Below, in pieces: positions 1-8,045 of a DNA stretch of 64,000 nucleotides. Made by a program: the position numbers and the translations under genes. The first letter of the stretch is position 1. The number at the start of each line of letters is the position of its first letter. The stretch comes from Sulfurimonas sp. GTDB taxonomy: Bacteria; Campylobacterota; Campylobacteria; Campylobacterales; Sulfurimonadaceae. Under the pieces are notes generated by a model. That model had not been told where the DNA came from. It was given only the letters and a program-made list of their open reading frames with translations, and ran no database searches. The stretch is taken from positions 1 to 64,000 of the forward strand of contig NZ_JAQVKP010000008.1 in NCBI RefSeq assembly GCF_028694605.1. The letters are read 5' to 3'.

Positions 1-88
1 TAAAAAAGCACCTTGTATTGGTCTGTTGTCGTAAACAAATTATACTTTAAAGTGCCTATTTATGGGCTTTATTTATGCTTTTGAATGT

Positions 89-245
89 AGGAAATTTAGG
101 ATTTTCTATGTGCGAAAGTTGAGTTATTATCTACCAACAACTTGAAGACAAAATTATACTAATATCAATTTTCTCTAAAACAGATAAAGGAAATTTAAGT
201 GATGATGAACTCTCTTTGGCATTAAAGAAATTTCTCATGCAGTAG
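89..245 (+). pseudogene. Decayed RelE/HigB-family toxin remnant
   Basis: No intact gene is present, but two adjacent frames read as pieces of a RelE/HigB-type toxin C-terminal half. From 89 the frame reads RKFRIFYVRKLSYYLPTT and stops at 143. From 144 the next frame reads EDKIILISIFSKTDKGNLSD and on to a stop at 243. Such toxins typically carry an 'RK.RI...YRVIYYL...I.LL.IYSK...' pattern, and the frameshifted pieces line up with it in order. The start, the N-terminal half and any antitoxin are missing, so it should be inactive. The rest of 1-296 shows no supportable gene. Identification rests on my memory of the family and is moderate to weak. Confidence 0.35.
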
Positions 246-296
246 AAGATTGATAGTAAGTGAACCCGGAATTTAAGAATTCAACAAGATATAATG

Positions 297-570
297 TTAA
301 GGGCACCTCTAAAAACTCTAGCCATCTTCAGCGATAGAGCCAAGTTCACAATCAAGGCGGCTCTTTGCAGCCCTAGCTAAGGCTAAGGCAAAAAGAGGCA
401 ACGCAGAGTGTGGGCTTGGCTCTATCGCCCTACGGGAGGGTTCAAAAAAGCGATATGCCGCAAAACTTTTTATCGCCTTAGCGTTGGCTAAGGCTCAAAA
501 AAGATTTTGCGTCCTCTCATCTTTTTTGATTCCCTCTGAAGACGGCTAGAGTTTTTAGAGGTGCCCTTAA
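297..570. repeat. MITE-like element with 34-bp terminal inverted repeats
   Basis: The left end 297-330 and right end 537-570 are inverted copies matching at 33 of 34 positions; each begins or ends with TTAA. Inside, 331-344 is a perfect 14-bp inverted match to 415-428, so the left third can fold into a long hairpin. The motif GGCTAAGGC recurs near 381 and 486. The 274-bp unit contains no credible ORF. This layout fits a non-autonomous miniature inverted-repeat transposable element; that class is inferred. TTAA at both outer edges may be target duplication or part of the repeat. Confidence 0.7.
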
Positions 571-671
571 TAAAATAGATTTTAATTAAGCATTGACAAC
601 AAGGATAATAATATCTATAATAGTCCTTTTAAATAAGGATAAAAATAAGAGAGGTGTTTAAGCGGCTTATC

Positions 672-1465
672 ATGGACTTTATAGAAAAAGAGATAAAAAA
701 TATACTCCCAAGAGCGTATGATATACCCATAGAGTCAAAAAAGATTACCTCTTTGACGGCGGTTTTGCCGAAACTATTAATGAAGACAAAACTATATCTA
801 GAAAAATTTTGAGCGATTATCTTGAGCTTATCGTCTATAAAGATATAGTTGACAGATACAACATCACAAACAGAAGTTTGCTAAAGAGTTTAAATAAATA
901 CTGTTTTACAAATATCGCTACTTTGGTAAGTTTTACGAAGCTTTATAACGATTTTAAATCCCAAGGGTTCAAGCTCAGCAAAGACACTGTTTTTAACTAT
1001 CTCTCACACCTAGAAGACGCTTATGCCATCTTTACACTGCCCATATATCGAAACTCCATCAAAGAGGAGCAACGCAATCCCAAAAAAATATATGCCATAG
1101 ATAACGGATTTAAAAAGATATATGACTATGCTATCGGTGAAGATATGAGTAAGCTTTATGAAAATATCGTCTTTTTGCATTTGCGAAGACAGACAAAAGA
1201 TTTGTACTACTTCAAGCAAAATCATGAGGTTGATTTTTATGCCAGAATTGATGGCAAAGAGCATTTGGTAAATGTAAGCTACATGATTGAGAATGAAAAA
1301 ACAAGAAAAAGAGAAGTCGATGGACTGCTTGAGGCTATGGATTATTTTGGTATGGATAGCGCATACCTTATCACAAAAGAGCAAGAGAGCGTAATCGAGG
1401 TCGATGGTAAAAAAGTGTATGTTTTACCACTGTATAAATATCTGCTAGAATCGGATAAAAAATGA
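672..1465 (+). pseudogene. AAA ATPase/DUF4143 protein with internal deletion
   Basis: The C-terminal part, read from a TTG at 809 or from the open frame starting at 722, is a DUF4143 domain of the AAA_14 ATP-binding family: it contains KDYLFDGGFAETIN, the usual GGF-P-E region, and ends in a PD-(D/E)XK-like segment (HEVDFYARIDG...HLVNVSY). In another frame an ATG at 672 gives MDFIEKEIKNILPRAYDIPI, typical of the N-terminus of the same family, but it stops about 46 codons later. The Walker A/B ATPase core is absent. The two halves meet near 735-760, consistent with an internal deletion plus frameshift. The last codons overlap the start of the next gene (ATGA, 1462). Any product would lack ATPase function. 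Confidence 0.6.
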
Positions 1466-2487
1466 AAATAACAAAAATTATAACCGAAGTGAAACATATA
1501 GAGTTAAAAACTCCGTTTAAAACTGCTCTTAGAACTGCTGCTCATGCGGAGTTTGTAAGAGTTTTTGTAGAGTGTGAAAACGGTCTTACAGGGGTTGGCG
1601 AAGCGCCTGCAACTAAGGCGATTACTGGGGAGGGGATAGAGGATATTTTAGAGTCTATCGGCAGTGTTAAAGAGCTGTTTTTTAATCTCTCGCCAAAAGA
1701 GGCTATAACAACTCTTCATAAGGCAAAAATCGGCTCAAGTGCAAAAGCCGCACTTGATATAGCGTTTGTACATCTATTAGCTCAAGAGGCAAAAAAGAGG
1801 CTTTATGACTACTTTGGTGCAACGGATTTGTCTTTACTTAAAACAGATGTTACTATCAGTTTAAATGAGACCGACAAGATGCTTTATGATGCTAAAAAAG
1901 CTTATAGTGAGGGTATGGAGATACTAAAAGTAAAAGTCGGGAGCGATGTTTTGCATGCAGTGGGTGTTGTAAGAGCTATAGAAAAAGAGCTTCCGTGCGC
2001 AAAGATACTTGTAGATGCCAATCAGGCATGGAGTGTGGAAGATGCGGAGTTTTTTGTCACCAATATGTTTGATATAAAGATAGAGCTTATAGAACAGCCC
2101 GTAATTGCGGCTGATTTGGATGGATTGAGAAAAGTTACCGAGTTTTCGCATATCCCTATTTTGGCGGATGAAGCGGCATTTACTCTTGAAGATGTAAAAA
2201 AAGTGGTGAATTCTAAGAGTGCGGATATGATAAATATAAAGTTTATGAAGTGCGGCGGAGTGAGCAAGGCTATAGAGATTTTGGAGTATGCAAGAGAGCA
2301 AAAAGTCCCTTGTATGCTAGGTTCTATGCTTGAGGGTCCATGCTCTATCAATATGGCCATTTATCTTGCGTTTGCATATCGTGATGTTGTGAAGTATGTC
2401 GATTTGGATAGTCCGCTGCTTTATAAAGAGCCATGCAGCGAGCTTGATTTTGAGTTTCATGGGTGTGAAATAACTTTCAAAAATTAA
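1462..2487 (+). CDS. Dipeptide (L-Ala-D/L-Glu) epimerase, enolase superfamily
   Basis: 341-residue enolase-superfamily enzyme of the muconate-lactonizing subgroup, most like L-Ala-D/L-Glu epimerases that help recycle murein peptides in the cytoplasm. The KxK catalytic pair is at K156/K158. Metal ligands are D185 (in DANQAW), E211 (in EQPV) and D236 (in ADEA), and the opposite-face base is K260 (in NIKFMKCGG). The N-terminal capping domain carries the usual GVGEAPAT segment. The start overlaps the stop of the upstream pseudogene by 4 bp, and only a weak GGA precedes it. A repeat-end relic lies just after the stop. Substrate specificity cannot be read from sequence alone; other dipeptides or o-succinylbenzoate-type activity are alternatives. 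Confidence 0.8.
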   Translation: MKITKIITEVKHIELKTPFKTALRTAAHAEFVRVFVECENGLTGVGEAPATKAITGEGIEDILESIGSVKELFFNLSPKEAITTLHKAKIGSSAKAALDIAFVHLLAQEAKKRLYDYFGATDLSLLKTDVTISLNETDKMLYDAKKAYSEGMEILKVKVGSDVLHAVGVVRAIEKELPCAKILVDANQAWSVEDAEFFVTNMFDIKIELIEQPVIAADLDGLRKVTEFSHIPILADEAAFTLEDVKKVVNSKSADMINIKFMKCGGVSKAIEILEYAREQKVPCMLGSMLEGPCSINMAIYLAFAYRDVVKYVDLDSPLLYKEPCSELDFEFHGCEITFKN

Positions 2488-2504
2488 TGGCACCTCTAAA
2501 AAAA
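2484..2504. repeat. Relic of the 297-570 element terminus
   Basis: This 21-bp stretch, TTAA-TGGCACCTCTAAAAA and following A residues, matches the outer end of the inverted repeat at 297-330 apart from one base near the junction. No partner copy is visible nearby, so it looks like a solo end or excision scar. It sits exactly between the epimerase stop and the toxin-antitoxin module. Confidence 0.5.
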
Positions 2505-2509
2505 TCTAC

Positions 2510-2562
2510 TTGATAATAAATATAATAAACAATATAATAATAAATACAATAATAGACACAAA
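2510..2562. promoter_or_regulatory. AT-rich iterated tract before antitoxin gene, possible operator
   Basis: The stretch is almost pure A/T and repeats variants of AATAATAAATA several times before the antitoxin start. RHH antitoxins usually bind short iterated operators upstream of their own gene, so this is a plausible autoregulatory site. That role is inferred; no recognised consensus is present. Confidence 0.3.
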
Positions 2563-2571
2563 GGGCACAAA

Positions 2572-2793
2572 ATGTACAAAACAGTAAAACCTACAACATT
2601 TACACTTCCGCTTTCACTTTTAGAGGAGCTAGACGCACTCTCTCATGAACTTGGTAAAAAAAAGAGTGCGATTATCTCTGAGGCGCTTGAGATGTATATG
2701 GATTATCAAGATGTTCAAACGGCTAGGGATAGGCTTAAAAATAGTGAGGGGACAATTACACATGAAGAACTTCTCAAAGAGCTAGGGCTTTAG
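2572..2793 (+). CDS. Ribbon-helix-helix antitoxin (RelB/CopG type)
   Basis: 73 residues. The N-terminus KPTTFTLPLSLLEELDALSH followed by KKKSAIISEALEMYM is a typical ribbon-helix-helix DNA-binding domain of CopG/RelB antitoxins. The tail from about residue 50 (ARDRLKNSEGTITHEELLKE) is the toxin-binding segment. Its stop is separated by one base from the start of the RelE-like partner, so the two are co-transcribed. It should bind its own promoter and neutralise the toxin. No strong Shine-Dalgarno sequence is visible; an AAAGGGCACAAA tract lies just before the ATG. Confidence 0.8.
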   Translation: MYKTVKPTTFTLPLSLLEELDALSHELGKKKSAIISEALEMYMDYQDVQTARDRLKNSEGTITHEELLKELGL

Positions 2794-2794
2794 G

Positions 2795-3082
2795 ATGTAC
2801 AGCGTTGTTTATGATAAAAAAGCTATTAAAGATTTTAAATCTATAAATAAATCGCACTTAAAATATTTAACAGATTCAATACTGGAGTTTGTAACAAATT
2901 TCTCCCACAAACTAGAACAAGATTTTTTAACAAACGGGAAGATTAAAAAACTAAAAGGCTTCGACGAAGAGCTTTATAGGCTTAAGCTTAGAACTTACAG
3001 AGTTATCTACAAAAAAGAGGATGAGAGGCTTATTATTTTGGTTGTGAGCGTAAAGTCAAGAGAGGGGAGCTATAAAAAATAG
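2795..3082 (+). CDS. RelE/ParE-family toxin
   Basis: 95 residues with the RelE/ParE fold pattern: N-terminal helices (KKAIKDFKSINKSHLKYLTD), then KLKGFDEELYRLKLRTYRVIYKKEDERLIILVVSVKSREGSYK, whose RLK.RTYRVIY and VV.VKSR strands carry the basic residues used for mRNA cleavage in RelE-type toxins. Spacing of one base after the antitoxin gene supports a type II toxin-antitoxin operon. Whether it is a ribosome-dependent RNase (RelE) or a gyrase poison (ParE) cannot be decided by eye; the K/R-rich C-terminus favours RelE. It looks intact, unlike the toxin relic at the left end of the window. Confidence 0.8.
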   Translation: MYSVVYDKKAIKDFKSINKSHLKYLTDSILEFVTNFSHKLEQDFLTNGKIKKLKGFDEELYRLKLRTYRVIYKKEDERLIILVVSVKSREGSYKK

Positions 3083-3091
3083 CTCCACCCA

Positions 3092-4201
3092 CTAAAACGA
3101 AAAACTCTCTTTCTTAAAGACATGAAACTCTTTTGCCGCTTTTTCGTTCTCAAGCCCAAGTGATTTTAGTGACTGCGGATGCACTAAAAACCACCCCAGC
3201 GTAACATCTACTCTGTCGCCTTTTTCGAGTTTAAAGTCCCGTCTCACGGCTCTTTTCTCGTTTGCTTTTACCATGCTATCTTTTAGCGTTGCATCGGCAA
3301 CCCACGGCATGGCAGGTTTGTTCTCTTTGCCTATAACACGCACAAACTGCTCTTCTGCAAGTGCTTCTGTTTTGCCGTCCCTTGTGACGCTAATCTTAAG
3401 AACGGCTAGACGCATTGGGTGTAGCAACAGTGCATGAGAAGTTTGGTTGTCCACATTGACTATAAAGTGGTCAGTATTGCGTAAAAGTGAGATTTGGACA
3501 TACTTTTTGAGCATGTCGGAGTTGGCATGCGCCCCTGCAAAACCATGAAAAGAGTGCGTTTTCGTCTCTATGATAGAGGAGAAACTTCCCTCAACTTTTG
3601 GCATGTGGCAGCTTACACAGTTAGAAGTGCTCATCTCATCGTTTACATTTGTGGAACAGAGGTTAAGCCCATGAGCGTTGAGGTTGTGCGAGTGGCATCC
3701 GATACAGACATTGCCGTTACTAAAATGTTCGTTTTTTTCGGTGATGATTTTATGGTAAGGCGACTCTAAAGAGCTTCTTGTGGAGCCGTAAAAGCTAAGT
3801 TTTTCTTTGGAGATAATGTTGGTGTTGTTCATCTTGCCGTGTTCTATGCTTTGGATGCGGTGGCAGTATGCGCAGCCGACCGCCTCTTGATGCGTTTCGT
3901 TTTTTGAATCATGAAGAGCTTTCTGCCCTTTAGCAAGCATCGCATCTAGGTTGTCGGCGGCAGGTGAGTGGCACTTGCCGCATGAGTATTGTTCAAACTT
4001 GTTTTTATGCGGATGCTTATCCCAGACGGCTTTATGGATGGGGTCTTTGTCCGGAGTAGCATTGGCGTGCATAGAGCCGTAATACTCTTCGTAAATCTTC
4101 GGATGACATGCCTGACACTCCGCACTCTTTGCAAATTCGTGTGCGGTGTCGTTGCCCAGTAACCAAGCTGCGGCAGAGAGTAAAAAGAGCAGTTTTTTCA
4201 T
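3092..4201 (-). CDS. Exported pentahaem cytochrome c
   Basis: 369 residues with a Sec signal peptide (MKKLLFLLSAAAWLLGND) and five CxxCH haem-binding motifs: CQACH, CGKCH, CAYCH, CIGCH and CVSCH. Extra histidines that could be distal ligands occur at YGSMHANA, KHPHKNK and HSHNLNAHG. The C-terminal third lacks haem motifs and looks like a beta domain. It resembles periplasmic multihaem cytochromes of the c554/NapC-associated type that pass electrons to terminal reductases, but I cannot name an orthologue. It ends 9 bp from the convergent RelE toxin gene. The nhaA gene lies 43 bp upstream on the same strand, probably independent in function. Confidence 0.8.
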   Translation of the reverse strand: MKKLLFLLSAAAWLLGNDTAHEFAKSAECQACHPKIYEEYYGSMHANATPDKDPIHKAVWDKHPHKNKFEQYSCGKCHSPAADNLDAMLAKGQKALHDSKNETHQEAVGCAYCHRIQSIEHGKMNNTNIISKEKLSFYGSTRSSLESPYHKIITEKNEHFSNGNVCIGCHSHNLNAHGLNLCSTNVNDEMSTSNCVSCHMPKVEGSFSSIIETKTHSFHGFAGAHANSDMLKKYVQISLLRNTDHFIVNVDNQTSHALLLHPMRLAVLKISVTRDGKTEALAEEQFVRVIGKENKPAMPWVADATLKDSMVKANEKRAVRRDFKLEKGDRVDVTLGWFLVHPQSLKSLGLENEKAAKEFHVFKKESFSF

Positions 4202-4244
4202 GGCGCATTCCTTTTTTTAAAACTATTATAACACTAAAAAACTA

Positions 4245-5588
4245 TTACTGCTCTTGTACAGGGCTTTTTGCAACGTAGCGAAGCCAGAAAAAGCCTAAAA
4301 GTCCGGCACATAAAGAGGCGCTAAGTATCCCAACCTTTGCTTGAAATATAAGCGCATCATTGCCCGCAAATGCCAAGTCAGCGACGAAAATGGACATCGT
4401 AAAGCCGATACCGCCTAAAAAGGAGACACCTACTATCTGGTTCATTGTGCTGTTTTGCGGCAGTGAGGCGATTTTAAGTTTGATGGCTAGATAAGCAACT
4501 CCCGCAATTCCGATAGCCTTTCCAAAGAGAAGCCCCATGATGATGCCCAAAGAGACGTTTTGCGTGACGGATGCGCCGATTGATGAGAAATCTATGGCGA
4601 TTCCTGCATTGGCAAGGGCAAAAAGCGGGATAATTACTAAACTTATAGGCAGATGCAGCGAGTGTTCAAGGCGTGCAGACGGAGAGCCAACGGCATCTAT
4701 CTTGTCTTTGATATTTTGTAAAATCGCTTTTTGTCTCTCGTGCATAGTATGGTCTGTGGCAACCGGATAGTTGTCGTACTCATCAAGGAGGTTTTTGGTA
4801 TGTGTGGTAAAAGAGGTAGGTGTGTATTTTGGTTTGGATGGGATGCTTAGTGCCGCAATTACTCCGGCTATGGTCGCATGAACACCGGATTCAAGCATAA
4901 AAAACCACATAAAAAGCCCCACGCTAAAGTATGGAAGCACCGCATGGATACCAAAACGGTTGAGTACAACCATCACTAAAAATGCGCCTCCCGCCATCAT
5001 AAGCCATGAGAGATGAATCTCGTTTGTGTAAAAAAGTGCAATGACGATAACTGCTCCAAGGTCGTCCACGATGGCAAGAGCGACCAAAAATGTCACAAGC
5101 GAGGTGGAGACTCTGTTTCGCAAAAGCACAAGCGCACTGATGGCAAAAGCGATATCTGTCGCCATAGGGATACCCCAGCCGTTAGCTCCTTCGCCGCCGC
5201 TGTTGAGGGCACTATAGATAAGTGCCGGAAATATCATCCCGCCGATGGCACTAAGTATGGGCAGCATCGCCACTTTGATGTTGGATAGTTCACCGACCAA
5301 AATCTCCCGTTTTATCTCCAGTCCGATGATAAAGAAAAAAACCGCCATAAGTGCATCGTTAATCCAATGATGGATAGAGTGCGATAGCTTAAACTCCCCG
5401 ATTTCTAACGCAATGGAGGTGTGAAAAAAGTGCATGTAAGCATCATAAAGAGGAGTGTTCGCCAGTACAAGCGCAACGATAGTCATGCTCATCAAGATGA
5501 TACCGGTTGTCGTCTGCGCATGGATAAAGTGTTCAAAAGGAGTAGCGATTTTGTTAAAAGCTTTCTCCCACGGCGCATATATCTTCAT
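4245..5588 (-). CDS. nhaA: Na+/H+ antiporter NhaA
   Basis: 447 residues, polytopic inner-membrane protein. The NhaA signatures are all present: the N-terminal FIHAQTTTGIILMS helix, the NDALMAVFFFIIGLEIKREILVGELS segment, GWGIPMATDIAFAISAL with the ion-binding Asp pair region, ALAIVDDLGAVIVIALFY with the adjacent Asp-Asp of the active site, and C-terminal FLGGIGFTMSIFVADLAF. It exchanges cytosolic sodium for protons and supports pH and salt homeostasis. There is a roughly 60-residue hydrophilic insertion before the LPISLVIIPLFALANAG helix (KPKYTPTSF through ARLEHSLHL), as in several epsilonproteobacterial homologues. AAAGGAAA precedes the ATG on the coding strand. Confidence 0.95.
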   Translation of the reverse strand: MKIYAPWEKAFNKIATPFEHFIHAQTTTGIILMSMTIVALVLANTPLYDAYMHFFHTSIALEIGEFKLSHSIHHWINDALMAVFFFIIGLEIKREILVGELSNIKVAMLPILSAIGGMIFPALIYSALNSGGEGANGWGIPMATDIAFAISALVLLRNRVSTSLVTFLVALAIVDDLGAVIVIALFYTNEIHLSWLMMAGGAFLVMVVLNRFGIHAVLPYFSVGLFMWFFMLESGVHATIAGVIAALSIPSKPKYTPTSFTTHTKNLLDEYDNYPVATDHTMHERQKAILQNIKDKIDAVGSPSARLEHSLHLPISLVIIPLFALANAGIAIDFSSIGASVTQNVSLGIIMGLLFGKAIGIAGVAYLAIKLKIASLPQNSTMNQIVGVSFLGGIGFTMSIFVADLAFAGNDALIFQAKVGILSASLCAGLLGFFWLRYVAKSPVQEQ

Positions 5589-5684
5589 TTTTTTTCCTTT
5601 GGTTGAAGTTGTGTTTGAAGATTGTAGCTAATTAAAAAAAACAGGTGGTCTTCATGTCGTATGCCATGATTTAAACTTTTTGGT

Positions 5685-5696
5685 TACAATCACCCC
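5685..5696 (+). promoter_or_regulatory. -10 box placed for a leaderless transcript
   Basis: TACAAT at 5685-5690 is followed by only six bases before the ATG at 5697. Transcription normally starts about 7 nt after the last base of the -10 box, which would put +1 on the A of the start codon. There is no Shine-Dalgarno sequence. A leaderless mRNA is inferred. Confidence 0.45.
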
Positions 5697-6962
5697 ATGA
5701 ATTTACAAAACCTACAAAACAAAAAAATCCTTCTTTTTGGCAAAAGCCGTGCTTTTAGCATGGATGAGTTTAGTGCGCAGTTGCAGGTGCATAAGATAAT
5801 CATCACAAGCAGCTACAGTGATGATGTCGCTCTTGTCGTTGAGGGCAAGATGATGACGCCTTATGAGCAAAATGAGAGCAATGCGCTTTATGATGAGCAT
5901 GGGAGCGGGCTTGAGTTTGTCGGTATCGATGTTTTTGAGAAGGAAATCGCAAAGTACATAGACGCAAACACGCTTTTGATGTCGCTCAAACTCAGCCGCA
6001 ACAAAGAGCGGCTCAAATCTTTTCTGCAAAACTCCATGATAGAAGATGCACTTTTTTTCAAACTTCTCAAGATGTACGTATGGGGCGGCGAGGATTTTTT
6101 TGAAAATGATGACAACCGTGATGTGAGCGCGGCGATTATTTTGCGTTTTTACAAAGATATCGAGCGCAACCACAATGTGCAGTATGCGACTTCCGGATTT
6201 ATCCATCTTTTGGCGCAAACAGACAATCAAGAGTTGGTGCGTGCGATGTTGGAGCTTGAACCGATGCAAAAAAAGAGCAGCGCAAATATAAAGATAAAAA
6301 CCCTTATCGCAATGCGTTATGATTGTGACGAGGCTATGCAGATGGCACTTTACGGTTCAGGCGATGCGAGTGTACTTGAGGCACTCTGTAAAAATGAAAA
6401 CCTCTCAAAAACGCTGCTTGAAAAGCTTTTAAAAGAGCCGGAATTTGCTCCTCTTTTGGCACGCTACATCAAACTTGACAATGCGCTTTTTAAAAAACTT
6501 TTAGCGGTTGTGCCTCTTGCGCTTTCAAAAAATGAGACACTCACTCCAGAGATGCAAGAGCAGCTTGTCGGGCTTGATGCAAGCGATGTTCATATCTCTC
6601 TTGCTTCCAACGAGAAGATTGCTCTTGCAGTGGTAGAAAAACTTCTCTCTTTTGGCACATTTGAGTTGCAAGAGACGCTATATAAAAACAGCGCAACACC
6701 GACGACACTGCTTTTTGAAGCATACAAAGAGGGAACGCATCATGCCGCCGTTGCCTCTAACCCAAATACGCCGCAAGAGATTTTAGAAGCACTCGCAAAC
6801 TCCGGTAACATTGAAGTTTTAAAGGCTTTGGCGCAAAACAAAAGCACGCCGGTTGAGATTTTATACCAGTTGCAACTTGACTCAAGACTTGCACGCACAG
6901 TTAAAGAGAACCCCGCTTTTGGCAGATATATACAACAAGAAAATATAGGATGGATAGTATGA
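5697..6962 (+). CDS. BRCT-like plus leucine-rich-variant repeat protein
   Basis: 421 residues, no signal peptide, so cytoplasmic. Residues about 1-90 (KKILLFGKSRAFSMDEFSAQL... GLEFVGIDVFEKEIAKYID) look like a BRCT-type Rossmann-like domain. The remainder is all-helical. Near the C-terminus (about 335-410) it has clear leucine-rich-variant style repeats: ASNPNTPQEILEALANSG, then ALAQNKSTPVEILYQLQLD. The reading frame runs 13 bp into the MoxR ATPase gene, so the two are translationally coupled and probably act together; the protein may be an adaptor or substrate recruiter for the ATPase-VWA pair. I do not recognise a named family; the domain calls are by eye. Confidence 0.6.
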   Translation: MNLQNLQNKKILLFGKSRAFSMDEFSAQLQVHKIIITSSYSDDVALVVEGKMMTPYEQNESNALYDEHGSGLEFVGIDVFEKEIAKYIDANTLLMSLKLSRNKERLKSFLQNSMIEDALFFKLLKMYVWGGEDFFENDDNRDVSAAIILRFYKDIERNHNVQYATSGFIHLLAQTDNQELVRAMLELEPMQKKSSANIKIKTLIAMRYDCDEAMQMALYGSGDASVLEALCKNENLSKTLLEKLLKEPEFAPLLARYIKLDNALFKKLLAVVPLALSKNETLTPEMQEQLVGLDASDVHISLASNEKIALAVVEKLLSFGTFELQETLYKNSATPTTLLFEAYKEGTHHAAVASNPNTPQEILEALANSGNIEVLKALAQNKSTPVEILYQLQLDSRLARTVKENPAFGRYIQQENIGWIV

Positions 6963-7954
6963 CGATTACGGAGCTTAAAGATACCATAGCTTCACTTTTA
7001 GCGCAAAAAGTGCCTACATTTTTGTGGGGTGCACCGGGGATCGGCAAGTCCTCTATCATCAGACAGATAGCACAGGAGCAAAACATCGGTTTTATCGATT
7101 TGCGTTTGGCACTTATGGATCCAACCGACCTAAAAGGCATCCCGTTTTATGACAAAGAGAGCCATACCGCACTCTGGGCGCCGCCTGCATTTTTGCCAAA
7201 AGAGGGAGAGGGGATTTTGTTTCTGGATGAGCTAAACTCCGCACCGCCAAGCGTTCAAGCCTCAGCGTATCAACTCGTACTTGATAGAAAAGTAGGCGAG
7301 TACGAACTTCCCTCAGGATGGGCGATAGTCGCTGCCGGAAACCGTGAGGGTGACCGTGGCGTGACTTACCGTATGCCAAGCCCTTTGGCAAACAGATTTG
7401 TTCACTTTGAGATGGATGTTCATGTGGATGACTGGCGGGTCTGGGCGTTTGAAAACAGCGTGGATGCGCGCATCATAGCTTACATCGCCTATAAAAAAGA
7501 ACATCTGTTCACTTTTGATGCAAAGAGCGAAAACAAGAGTTTTGCAACGCCAAGAAGTTGGGAGTATGTCGATAAAATCCTAAAAGCCAACCTAAAACCG
7601 TCTCTTTTGCTTGAAGCTATCGGTGCGGCACTCGGTAGAGATGTCGGCGTCTCCTTTTTGGCATTTGCAAAAGTGATGAACAAACTCCCCGATATTGAGA
7701 TGATTTTGGAGAGCGGAAGCGGAGCATACAGTGACGAGGTGGATGTGCTTTATGCGCTCAGTTCGGGCATTGTGGGCAGCTTTTTGGGCAATCCGAGCAA
7801 TGAGCGGCTTGAACATCTACTCACCTACACTTTTGGACTAAAAAGCGAGTTCGCCGTGATGATTGTGCAGGATTTACAGCGCAGCGGCGTGAAGATGGAA
7901 CACTCCGACGTATTTAAAGAGTGGGTCAAGAAATTTGCCTATCTTTTGGGGTGA
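6950..7954 (+). CDS. MoxR-family AAA+ ATPase
   Basis: 334 residues. Walker A is GAPGIGKSSI (about residues 24-33) and Walker B is GILFLDELN. Sensor 1 is VAAGNR, followed by MPSPLANRFVHFEM with the arginine-finger region, the classic MoxR layout. MoxR ATPases pair with von Willebrand A proteins as chaperones that mature protein complexes. The usual VWA/DUF2201 partner is present downstream at 8950, but separated by an inserted MntA-HepT pair on the other strand. ATG at 6950 overlaps the upstream gene; an alternative ATG at 6959 has an AGGATGG tract upstream and may be the better start. Confidence 0.85.
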   Translation: MDSMTITELKDTIASLLAQKVPTFLWGAPGIGKSSIIRQIAQEQNIGFIDLRLALMDPTDLKGIPFYDKESHTALWAPPAFLPKEGEGILFLDELNSAPPSVQASAYQLVLDRKVGEYELPSGWAIVAAGNREGDRGVTYRMPSPLANRFVHFEMDVHVDDWRVWAFENSVDARIIAYIAYKKEHLFTFDAKSENKSFATPRSWEYVDKILKANLKPSLLLEAIGAALGRDVGVSFLAFAKVMNKLPDIEMILESGSGAYSDEVDVLYALSSGIVGSFLGNPSNERLEHLLTYTFGLKSEFAVMIVQDLQRSGVKMEHSDVFKEWVKKFAYLLG

Positions 7955-8045
7955 TTTTTAAAATAGGTTTTTCGTTCATAGTGGATTTTGAACCATGTAT
8001 TTCAATCACCATTTAAGACAAGTTTAAGGCGTATTTCTTGACATC

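Noticed and set aside
1-88. Possible gene at the left edge
   Set aside because: No frame shows a domain or start signal; treated as gene-free or too decayed to name.
1924-2360. Antisense open frames over the dipeptide epimerase gene
   Set aside because: The plus-strand protein has all catalytic motifs; the antisense frames have no recognisable domain or ribosome-binding site.
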